NCBI GenBank assembly: GCA_032191485.1
Contig: JAVDOI010000019.1
Span: 8,442,784 to 8,506,783, forward strand
Direction of reading: 5' to 3'
DNA from: Leptoclinus maculatus
Lineage: Eukaryota > Chordata > Actinopteri > Perciformes > Stichaeidae
DNA: 64,000 bases
Shown here in pieces: positions 47,830 to 58,855 of this stretch; the stretch's first letter is position 1, and each line of letters starts with the position of its first letter. A program made the translations under genes and the position numbers. The notes beneath the pieces are model-generated. The model had not been told where the DNA came from. It saw nothing but the letters and a program-made list of their open reading frames with translations, and made no database searches.

Positions 47830-49425
47830 TGGTGGTCCCATTCATAAAGCAACTTGGATATCACCTAATCACACTACTGAAAACCAGATTGACCACATAT
47901 TTATAAACAGGAAGTTCAAGCGTTCTCTCCTTGATGTACGAGTAAAGATGGGAGCAGACGCTGGGTCAGACCACCACCTACCAGCAGCAAAAATACAACT
48001 TAAGCTAAAACGATGTGTCAACTTCAATATCCAGCTATTTCAGGACATAAGAACCAGTGAAATGTATCGGACCACCTTACAGAACAGGTTCCAATCCTTG
48101 AGATCAACCAGATCTGAAGTGAAACGCCATTAAGGCCTTGCAACATGGCAAGGCAGAAGGTCCTTACAGGCTGACGTTGAAACCTCAACCACCATGCTAT
48201 AAAAGCTGATATATGGAAACATACCAACAGACTGGAGAGTCGGGCTCATTGCTATCACACCCAAGAAAGGAGACCTCTGGGATTGTAATGATAATCAAGG
48301 GATCATGGTGCTATCATCACCAGGCAAAGTGTTTAATTTATTCCGGAGCGACTGCGTAAGGGGTATGTTAAAAAATCAGACAGGTTTCAGGCATGGAAGA
48401 TTGCACAGCGACAAAATTGCTACCTCATCATCATTATTGAGCAATCCATAGAATGGCATACACCCGTCTATGTCAATTTCATTGATTTTGAAAAGGCATT
48501 CGACAGCATAGACTGTGAGTTGCTATGGAAACTCGTGGCACACTATGGAGCCCCCCCCCCTCAAAATGAATCAGCATCATCAAGAATACTTATCATGCGA
48601 TGCAGTACCAAGTGCTTCACCAGGGATGCGCCAAAGAAAAGTTTGAAGTGCTCACCGGGATGAGACGGGGCTGCTTGCCCTCTCTTTTCCTCTTATGTAT
48701 CGACTGGATCATGAACCAAACCAACAAAAAACAAACCGGCATCCAGTGGAGCTTGACCGAAGCGCTTGAGGACCTCAACCTTGCTGATGAAATTTCACTT
48801 CTCTCACACACCCACCAACAGATGCAGGACTAGTCCCAGCTGCTGGAACATCTGCATCTGAGCTTCAACTCAAAATTAAAGGGACTTAAAAACAAAAGCA
48901 TGTGGATCAGCAACAAAAGCAAAAATCCTATAAGATTCGAGAATCAGACATAAATTCACTTACCTAGGAAGTGTTGTAACTGTGGATGGCGGATTAGAGG
49001 AAGTTTTAAAGGCAAGAACAGCATTTAACGTCTTATACGGAATATGGAAATCCAAAAATATTAGAAACCTAGAAAACCACCACCAACCAACAAGCTGCAG
49101 TCATTTATGAATCACTGTTCAAGACGACTCCTGAGGATCTACTGACCAAACACAATCAACGACACCAAACAAGAAACAATAGAAGTACAGCTGAAAAGGA
49201 GAAGGTGGAGATGGATCGGTCATACCCAACAGCAATAACCAAGCAGCCACTGAGATGGAACCTACAAAGCCAAAAGGGCGAGGAAGACCCAGAAACCCTT
49301 GGAGAAGGAGCACAGGGCAAGAGTTTAAGAAGAATGGACTGATGTGGCAACGGCTGGAGAAAATTGCCCAAGGGTGGTAAACTTTTCATCATGTTCCACA
49401 AGGAACACACAGGTCGAAGTAAGTA
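47830..49425 (+). mobile_element. Broken non-LTR retrotransposon (endonuclease-RT)
   Basis: The order from the 5' end is as follows. The last part of an AP-type endonuclease comes first (HKATWISPNHTTENQIDHIF then GSDHHLPAAKIQ, with the SDH catalytic signature near 47.97 kb). RT block A is VNFIDFEKAFDSID (about 48.47-48.51 kb). Block B is LTGMRRGCLPSLF (about 48.65-48.69 kb). Block C is NLADEISLLSH (about 48.78-48.81 kb), where the catalytic F/YADD has become LADE. The thumb and C-terminal region follow (KFTYLGSVV-like, then RRRWRWIGHTQQQ, RGRPRNPWRR). Stops and frameshifts interrupt the frame, and the changed block C makes the RT inactive. The 5' end is truncated, as is usual for LINEs. Confidence 0.85.
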
Positions 49426-49799
49426 AGCATGATACGCAGCATGTGCAAAGGAAATGATGAGGAGGCCGAGGCAATTATACATTATTCAATCTTGTCCTCT
49501 AAAAATAGACCTTACCATCTGCTGGGCCCTTGGAATGAATCCCCAAGTACAGTGTTTAGATACATATCATCAGCCAGGAGAAGGTGCTTTGTTCATCTTC
49601 TAATCCAACTGTTGTTAATTGGTTACTAAATGAGAGACCTGACCTTTGTTTAAACCCATGTGGTCGTACAGTATCTGCATGCAACCTGGTGTACGTGTCT
49701 GAGTGAGAGTGAGCAAGAAAAGGAACGAGACGTGAGAAACCGAATGATGCCAAGGTATAGAAGAGGCAGAGATGAGGAGAAATGGAGGGAGAGGGCAAC

Positions 49800-50060
49800 T
49801 TTACACTTGGCCCCCATCCAGCCCGCATATCTACTGTCTGTTGAGCTTTTTCAAAGGCAATTTATTTTTAGATATTTCAAAAACTCATTTGAAGGCGATT
49901 TTCACTCTATGGCTGCAGCCCTCGCCTTCAGCCTCCTCCCTCTGCGCCAGTTTTACCCCCCTCTCATGTGGCACCCGATGTGTCGCAGAGCCCATTCCTT
50001 GGCAGTCAGCACAGTTTTGATTTAATTCCGAGGGCCATCTGTAATCCCCTGCAGGACACA
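49800..50060. other. Candidate conserved non-coding element
   Basis: Contains TTTCAAAGGCAATTTATTTT, AGATATTTCAAAAACTCATT and a long non-repetitive GC-balanced continuation. Two overlapping open frames cross it but neither resembles a protein family. Confidence 0.25.
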
Positions 50061-52531
50061 GAGGCCCATAGCATCACATAACCTACCTCTCTATCTCGCT
50101 CTCGATCTGTCCTCTTCTCTCTCTGGACTCTACCTTTTCTTTCCTCTTCTCTATCAGCAGCCCCCCAACCACCAATCTTTAGACTTTCAACTTTTAGACT
50201 GACAGCCATAATGAAACTAGAATGCGCTGATGTTCAACACTGTTGTTTGTAATGGGTCACGTTTCATTGAACACTCCAAGGACATGATCTCCTTAATGCA
50301 TCATCATCGTTGAGAAGCATATTAAAAGTACTGTTAAGCATATTTTGAATTGATTTTGGTGATCCACATGAACAGATTGATAATTAAAAATTCTTCCTTG
50401 CGTATGTAGTTAAAAGTGTGAACTGATTGAACGGTCTGCCATAAGGTGGAGACTGAAAATACTGCATGATTTTGGACTTGGGAATGCAAAGCTGTTTCAC
50501 AGCTTCCCGTAAGTGTTAGATGAGCTTAAACTTGTGCTTCGGCGATTTCTTTTTTTTTTTGCATTTTTCGTGGTACATCCAACCTTCTTCAGAAGTAACG
50601 AAAGCACTTCTGATGGAAGATCATTTCCATTCAGCTGGAAAACCCTTGAACAAATACCAGGCCGACGAAACATTTACACATCCAACAGCATGCACTTTGT
50701 CTCGTCCTTTGGTCTGTGAACTTGATTTGGCCTGCGCGATGTGAGGAAAATCTGCAATTTGCAATAACATTGTTCAATATTGACGATATGACTAACTAAG
50801 TGTATCTCTCTTCCTGCTTGCTGTGCCCCTCCAACCACAACCGTGAAGATACTGTCTATAAACTAATCCTAAAACTACACCTCTGTGATCATCTACCGAT
50901 GATGTTTCTCAACTAGTGTGTCATCTTTCTGCCCTCTGGCACGGTCGGTACCTTTGGGGAAAATGTTGAAATAGGAGTTCACAGTGCTTGAAACATAAAT
51001 GTAAGTGTTTTGAACTGACACAGGAGTTTAGAAAGCACATATCTGCTACTGAAAAGTTACACTAGCTTGGTGGAAATATCTTTCCTGGACATTGCTCCTC
51101 ACAGGCTGATTGGAACTTACCCCTGTGAGTGTCTGGCAGTCGGGGTAAAGCAGTTTGGCGGTCGGTTGACTCTGTAAGCTCTGGTCGGAGATAAGCACCT
51201 GGCTGGAGAGCTTTTCCATTTCCTCCCAAAGCACCCAATCAAGTAGTGGCTGCAACTCAGCACTAAAGAGACCTAAATACTCCTCGCTCTTCCTGTCTCC
51301 CTCTCCCCTGTGAAAGTCTTTCTGACTCTTGCCTTGTCTCTGTCTTTCCAGTTCTTTCAATCTCTCTTCAAACTCTTACTCAGAATATCTCTCGCTGTCT
51401 CTAACTCTTGCCCCAAAGAGCTTCAGTTAGCCTTATCTCTTCCAGTGCTTTTCTGGACGTCCCGTTGTCACTGTCAAATATTTACACAATTCATACGCAA
51501 CTCAATTTTCAGTACCTTTTTAGTGGTCAGAAATTATGGAGTTTATGACAACACAGACCAATTTAATCCCACTTGTGGAGATTGTGGATATCTGCCCAGT
51601 TTTGGCTGACTGTTTAGGTGGTGGCTAGGGGTTGTGACACCGCTGTGTGTGTTAATTACAATGATCAAGGGGCCACAGTGCCCGTAATCCCTCATATCCT
51701 GATTCAGGCAGAAATTTATGTCTCATGCGTTTTTAATTTCTGCACCTTATCTGTTCCTGCATAATGGTAGTTAAAAAACATACTTGCAATATTATTTTTG
51801 TTTGATAAATAGGAAGACAGATGTGTCACACGAACATGCTCACCAATAATCATCCGCTAGTTTATGAGTGTTACAATTTAAAACATGGATTATGCAGAAA
51901 CTGCTCCAGCTCGTTATCTATCAGATGGCTCAGTGCTGCTGTTGTTTTTTTGTAAAATTGAGTGTGAAATTCCATCTAATTGTTTTAAGATAGGTTTGGC
52001 CTTTACAGTGACTGCACTACATGGATGAATGGGAAGAAGTCCTCAGCCCCATAGATCCACATATACTATGTCAAGAGTTTGGATTTTTTGGCAGATCAAG
52101 TATTGTTTAAGATCAAGATGTTAAGATTAGATGCCCTAGACTTGGTGACATTTAAAAACGTAAAAAAATCTATCTGTTATCCAAAATGAAATCCCGTGGT
52201 ATTTACTATGTTGCATACGTCTAATGCTCTTGGTCATGATTTGAATTTAAGACAGGCAGTATTTGTACCCCCTTTGCATGTCCCTGACTACTTTTTTTTT
52301 TGTCCCGTTCTTTTCTCAACTTCGGCAGGTGATGTCTTTCAAAGTGCTGAATCAGCGGTGCCTATGATAGGCTGGCTGGATAGTTTGTCTTGCGTGTGAC
52401 CTTTGCTGCTCCTCTGATGTCCATAACAAATTGCCCCAGGGTATCAGCATGATCATACAGTGGCAACACAGCACAGGAATAACAATAAGCTCAACCATGC
52501 TGCATTTGCAGTGTGTGTGTGTGTGTGTGCG

Positions 52532-52568
<37 letters not shown>

Positions 52569-53960
52569 ACGTGTGTGTGTGTGTGTGAGTGTGTTGTTAC
52601 TGCAGCTAGACACTTTTAATTAACGTGTCTTTCTTTTCTGGAAAATGAACATGATCCTACACATTTCAATTCATGCCGTTGAGACCCAATAAATTTATTC
52701 AAAACACCTTCTGCATGTGTAAACACTGCTGTGTCAAATAGCAGTTAATGATAACTGGAAAAAAAGCCTACAAAAGCTTACAGTTTGAGCTTTTCTGTGC
52801 CTGAAGACTACATTTTAAATTACAGGTGTGAGCACACTCATAATTGCCTCCTCACCTGTTTTTATTCCCTCTGTACAGTAGTCAGCGGCCTTTGTTATTA
52901 ATGTGTTAAATATGTAATTCATTGAGTGAAAATGGCCTATTGGTCAAGTGGTAAGTGGCTGTGTCAGCCACGAGTGCTGCTGGGGTTGTAATTCCCTCTC
53001 TGTTCAATACACAAGCTCGGCCCTTGATGAACAAGCTGGTCCGGGGCGATTTGCTGCAGAAGCAGTATTTTATTGTGTGTGTTTGTGTGTGTGTGTGTGT
53101 GTGGGGCTGTCCACATGTGCGAGTATACAGACACATTTAGCAGTTAACACAAATATGTGCATGTGAGAATGATTGCACATCCAAACCTCATTAATGGAAG
53201 CTCTCTCTCTGTGTTTTGAATCATTAACCCACCATTTAAAGTTGCTTACACATACAGTAGTGGAGCACTCAAACACTCCCAATCCTTCTAGCCAGACTTG
53301 ATAGGCTTTTTCATCGTCAGGGTCACTACGAGGCCCCATCACACTCTGAGCTCAGCATGATAGATGAGGGCTCTTATTGTTGAGCCAAGTTAGCTTGCAC
53401 AGCCGCCCCCACCCCCCCCAAAATCTGAGCCACACATATGCACACATGCTGTCGCAGCATTGCATTGGCACACACTATCATAAAGTTCCAAGGGCATCGA
53501 TTTTACTCTGCTTCATTAATATGTATTGGAAATTATTTTCCACTTTGTAAAGGCAAGTCTTGCCTCCCTGAAGGTTGGGTCCAGTGGGAGTGTACGCACG
53601 TGTATGTATAGTTTGAGCTGGGCCAAATACAGTAGATTTGTAGTAATCAATGTTCCATGGGTGTTCAATTCTTGCTCAGCAAAAAAGGGAACTAAGTTAT
53701 GCGTCTTGCTACTCAATAATATGTTGTACAGATTGTGTTGTCCACTGTTGGGAACCCCAAAAGTTTGGTAATTACATTAGCATTCCCTCAAAAATTGATA
53801 TTTCCGAAGAGGAGAGAAAAGAGAAGCTGCCGCGTCATAAACGATAACGTCACCGACAGTGAAACTCAGACTAAAGATTAGTTCTCAGAAATGTATTCAA
53901 GCTGTGGTATTAAGTTATACATTAAAATAGTAGATTATGGTAATAGCAACGTCCCGATCA
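50061..53960. other. Intergenic, simple repeats only
   Basis: No gene is supported. Contains GT microsatellites (52511-52593 and 53074-53103) and a 21-base word at 51477-51497 that also occurs inside the piggyBac-like element. Confidence 0.4.
52511..52593. repeat. Imperfect (GT)n microsatellite
   Basis: About 83 bases of GT with GC and AC interruptions. Confidence 0.95.
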
Positions 53961-54300
53961 CATTTTTTGACTCCAATCCCAACCTGAGTCTAATACAGAA
54001 AACTGCCGGCTGCGCTATACAGCTGACGTGCTCACAACACTGTGCGTGAGGAGACCTCCGTTGTTTTAACAGAGCTCAAAGGGGCAATTTTGACAGATGG
54101 GGTACCCAGAGCAAATAAACAAAGGATTGGAAATGGATTGGGCCCGATGGCGATATTGAGCCATCAAAAAAGCCTTGGATCGGCCCCAGTCTTGATTCTG
54201 TGGACTGGCTTCCGGTTGATGATACCCCTCCTAAATAGGCTTGGATTCCGATTGCCAGTTTCAGTTCGGATTCAGCTCAAAGTCAGACAAATACTTAGAT
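53955..54300. repeat. Candidate hAT-type non-autonomous repeat fragment
   Basis: GTCCCGATCACATTTTTTGA at the left, then repeated CCGATGGCGATATTGAGCC, GGATCGGCCCCAGTCTTGA and GATTCCGATTGCCAG words. This resembles from memory a common fish repeat rich in ATCGG/CCGAT words. Class and borders are uncertain. Confidence 0.4.
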
Positions 54301-55165
54301 TTGTTGAGCTCTGACGCTGACGAAGCTCTTATCGAACCTTTTATCTCTTTGACATTTTTCAGTAGCAAAGACCAATGTTGGTTAAAGATTTTATCAGCTG
54401 TAGCTAATTCATGTTAATTCCATAACAGCTTCACTGAAATCCTTCTCCGTTGGCTATTGTGCTCTCTCCAAGCCGCTGACTTTGCTCTGCAAAAGAGTGT
54501 TTGTGAGTGAACAACAGATCACTCTGTTGAACCGCAAAAACACAGTTCACTTGTGTCTCTACAGACAGACCGAGCCGATCCAATTCAGCAGAGTCCTGGT
54601 TCAACTTTTTATGCATAGCAAATCAATATTTTGAGCTCATAGTTCTGAATCAGGACCTCTGAGTTTGCTCCGAGTGTGTCAGAGCAAACAATATCAGTCA
54701 ACAATCAACATTTCATATCTTCTGCTCCTCATCTCATTTTCAGGTTGTAGCTACAGGTTGTGACATTTTATTCGGCTAACTTAATTAATATTCATTTTGT
54801 GAATTAAGTAGCTACCACTTAAAACTGTAGTATTTCTGGTTTCTTGCCCAACAACAGGTGATCACAGATCTAAACTGAATCTATGACTTTTAGTTATTGG
54901 AAAATCAAACTCTTAAACTAATTATGTTGTTAAGGTTTCTTATGCTGTACTACCAGTGCATCAGTAGCACAATAGCAAGTTCATTTAACATGTTTATTTT
55001 GTAACATAATGTTCAAGTTCTTTTCCACAAAAAACACCATGTGTCCAAACTCTTCTACTCCTTGCGAACGCTGGCATCCTTAGCCGACTATACCCTCTTT
55101 CAGAGGCTGTAGCAGGCTCAGTTTTAGGGCTAAAGAGAACTGGTATGACATGCTAGCCTGTCGGG
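54301..55165. other. Intergenic, nothing supported
   Basis: AT-rich, non-coding, no recognised repeat. Confidence 0.4.
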
Positions 55166-55375
55166 AACAAAAACTGGCATTGCCATATTCACGGGGTCCC
55201 TTGACCTCTCACCTCAATAATGTTCTAAGTTCTTATACACTCTAAACTTTCAACCCATGAAAATGTGTTTGATTGGTAACAACGCGTCTCCCCTTTACAG
55301 TTATTCCTACTTTATGATAGTTCCATTTGGGGAAAAACCATGCAGTTTTGTGCATGCAGTCTAAATGTCTTTTTG
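55165..55375 (+). repeat. Percomorph dispersed repeat
   Basis: CACGGGGTCCCTTGACCTCT near 55190, GCGTCTCCCCTTTACAG near 55285, then ACTTTATGATAGTTCC and CCATGCAGTTTTG. These follow the order of a repeat I recognise as very common in percomorph fish. A second diverged piece lies at 55640-55780. Confidence 0.55.
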
Positions 55376-58300
55376 CCTATTCTGACATTTTTTTTTCTTT
55401 AGGATAATCACAACCTCATGAAGCTTTACAACCACTAACTAGAGACCTAGGGCATTCAGAGGATGTGTGATGGAGTTTCTGTATCCAGAACGGAAGTAAT
55501 CGCCATCCACTTTTCCAAATGTCAAAAGCTTTTGATACAAAATCACATCATGGATTGACTTTCTTTAATAAATGGTCAAATCTATGTAACAAATGGTATC
55601 AACACAAAAATGACAACAACTTATGAGACATAATTGAGCATGGGTATGGCCTTCATATACTTCCATCATAATGTTCTAAGTCCTTATGCACTAAACTTTC
55701 AACATTTGAAAATCCTGACACACGGTGCAGAGCTGCGTCTCAAATTAATCGCCAGGCTCCCACCCTTCAGATGATGTATACTTATTCTATGTGGCAGTGC
55801 TTGACCTGCCACATATTGACCTGCTATTTCCCTCTAAAGATCCACTGCCCCCCCCCCCCCAAATGGGACAAAAATGGGTCTAGAGGGGTCGAGTAGGAGA
55901 GGATATTAGCGTATACACAGTGTCTAATAGCATCAATCACTTTGGCTTTCTTCTAATAATAGTCTTATGATGGCGACCTAGGGCTTCCCAGCACTCTTAA
56001 TTATTTCTCTGACTAGTGCTAATAAGTGTGTGTGCGCTGGGCATTGTTTCTTAATGGGGCATACTATTGGCAGCCCTGGCACAAAGCTGGTCTCGTTGGG
56101 GAGCTGGTGACACCCGGGGCCAGCAGATCCCTTTTTCTAAAGCTGCTCATTACACTGGGTAACCAGGGACACAATGACAAGACCACTTAGCATATATAAT
56201 AGCCAGGTACTTAGAGATTTAGGTAAAGATTAATGAGAGGGTGGGGGAGCACTAAAAAGTTGGAAAGAGAGAGAGAAAAAACTTTCTCATAAAAGATTGA
56301 ACACGTGCACACGACTTGGAACCTATTAATGTCATTTTTCCTCTTTACATAGCCGATAGTTCACCATAAATTCATTATAGTGCTCTTTTTGATGAAATGT
56401 CAAGTGTACTTTTAATGTAACCCACGTTTACAATATTATCCTTTCAATATATATATTCTATTCTATTATTATTATTATAGTTTTCACCCACTGGAGCAGA
56501 TGAAAACACAGCAACCTGCATTAGCATTATGAATATATACTCCCAGATGTCTAAAATTAATCCACAGAAAACACCACTACATTTTTCAAAAGAGCAGGAA
56601 AGGTTGTTCTCTTTTTAAATTGAAAATATCATAATGAAAGATTTTTTACTGCAAAAGGCAACACCCCCCCCCCCCCCCCCCCCCCATCTCCTATGTGCGT
56701 GCTCATACATAGAGAAGACGATTTCCCTCTACATCCTTTAGAAATAAGAGATTTAAATGGAGGTGTCAGCACTGGGAAGACGGATAGGTCTCAGTTAATG
56801 TGTTTTTTCTCACTGGCTATAGAAATTAACTCCTTCTCAATTCTGCCTCACCCGGGACCGCAGAGTAATGAACCCTAAAAGGAAAGCGCTGAGCATGTTT
56901 ATCTTTTTTTCCAGTGTCTCTGCTGCCACAAACCCCAATTCCTTGACTGGACCCATGACTTATTGAGGGGCTCAAAGCCAATTTCGCAAACATGTCCTCC
57001 ATCTCCCATTTGCTTATAGGGTGTGTGTGTGTGTGCATTGAAGAGAAAAAAAGAGGGCTTGAGTGTATATAGGTTAAGATTTGTGTATGATCGTGCCGCA
57101 GTGCTGTGGGGGAGTGTATATACAGTATGTGCACCTGGGGAGCTTTACTTGCCTTACATAAAATTGAGGAGTAAAGTTTTGTTGGTAGTGAAGCGTGTGT
57201 TGCATTCACTGCTTGCTGACCGGTCTGTACAGCTGGGTGAAATGGCCGGAAAAAATATTGATAACTCTTTTTACGGTCTTACGGGGGGTGATTTACGATT
57301 TTAATTTATTTTCTGCACAAATGCATTTAGACGAAAACATGACTGAAGCAGTTATGTTTTAAGCCCTGTACTTGTGCAAAACTGTTTTAGAACAAGAGAC
57401 AAAATAAAAATATTGATGAATTGCACATTTTACAGAAGAATTCGACCTAATTCAATTTATCGCACAAACCCATTAGGCTGTATTTGAAATGCAAGGATTC
57501 TCAGTGCTAATGTCTGGATGAAACCCAGAGACCCAAAATACCTGCCCTCTGAAAACTGAGGGCCTCTCCTTCTGATCTCTGGAGAAGAAGGGTCCCGTTA
57601 TAGTCAACACAACCCCACAAGGCAGCGCCTGACTGGGCTTTTGTCCTCAATGTCCTGCCTGGATATGGTCCTCTGCTTCCTCGCTTTATTCTCTCTTTGC
57701 TTGACATCCGTGACAATTACTTCAGGCCTAGGGGAGAGGACGCGAAGGACATGTGCAAGGGCACTAATAAGGTTCAGAATATAAACTCAAACTATGCATC
57801 CATACAGCACACATAGACAGGTAGTGGTTTCAAAAGTTCATTCATCAAACTATAATACCCATTTAGTCAAATAGTGACCGATTCCCATAATTATTCAAAT
57901 TAAAGTCATGAAGTGTATCACTATTATGATACGGTCACAGGATATTATGTGATTTTATTTGGTATGTTTAGTAACTTTCAAATATTCTAAACAAAAAAGA
58001 TTGCTCTTTATCATAATTTCAAGTGAAACAAGAGTGGAGCTGAGCTGAAACTCAACATCACCCCTTCTCACCCAGCACACAATCCCACACCGTTCTTCTG
58101 TTTGCGGACACTTCAGATGGATATTGATGTTAATTAAGGAGCTCCTAGCTAACAGCTCAGCATTATCTAACCATTCATTAAAATTGTGTAATGTGCCCAA
58201 TGAATAATTTTCGTCGAACAAGATAACTATCCATCAGCCTGTGTCAGCTATTGAAAGGTGGGTAATGAATAGCTTCCACATGTAACCCTAAATAATGCAA

Positions 58301-58560
58301 TGCACCTTATCAAGGGGTGGAACTCAATCAAACTGCCTGCTGCGTAACCGGACTGATTGGTGATTGATCCAGTGCTGAGATTCTCTGCATGTTTGTCCAA
58401 TGTTTGGCTCAAGCATTTTGCTCAGCTCTATCATGGGTGGTAGACAATAGTGTGTGTGTGTGTGTGTGTAAAAAAAGGCTAGTATTATTTGGAAAACTGT
58501 CGTATATTCAAGTTGTAAGCTACAGATAATTTAAAAATTTTTTTTTTTTTAAAAGCACTT
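55376..58560. other. Intergenic, nothing supported
   Basis: Contains a 22-base C run at 56664-56685 and a GT repeat at 58451-58469. The 127-codon minus frame at 56826-57209 has no family resemblance. Confidence 0.4.
56664..56685. repeat. C homopolymer (22)
   Basis: Run of 22 C. Confidence 0.95.
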
Positions 58561-58584
58561 TAATTCACCCGTAGAAAATCAATC

Positions 58585-58855
58585 CAGCGCTCTAGATGTC
58601 TTCCACCAAAGCCTTGCTTCCATACCTTGGACAAGACACTTGCCCCAAATTGCTCCCAAAGGCTGCCGCTACGGTGTGTGAATGTTTGTGTGAACGGTTA
58701 GATAGTCCTGATGGACAGGTGGTACCTTGCATGGTAGTCCCTGCCATCTCAGTGTATGAATGGGTGTGAAAGGGTGATTGACATGTAGTGTTAAAGTGCT
58801 TTGAGTGTTCGGAAGACTAAAAAGGCGGTATGCAAGTAGTCCATTTAAAATTGAC
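58585..58855 (+). repeat. Teleost dispersed repeat (hAT-like MITE type)
   Basis: CCTTGGACAAGACACTTGCCC, ATTGCTCCCAAAGGCTGC, CGGTGTGTGAATGTTTGTGTG, GTACCTTGCATGGTAGTCCC, GCCATCTCAGTGTATGAATG, GACATGTAGTGTTAAAGTGC and TTTGAGTGTTCGGAAGACTA occur in this order. The series is characteristic of a high-copy fish non-autonomous element. No coding capacity. Confidence 0.65.
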
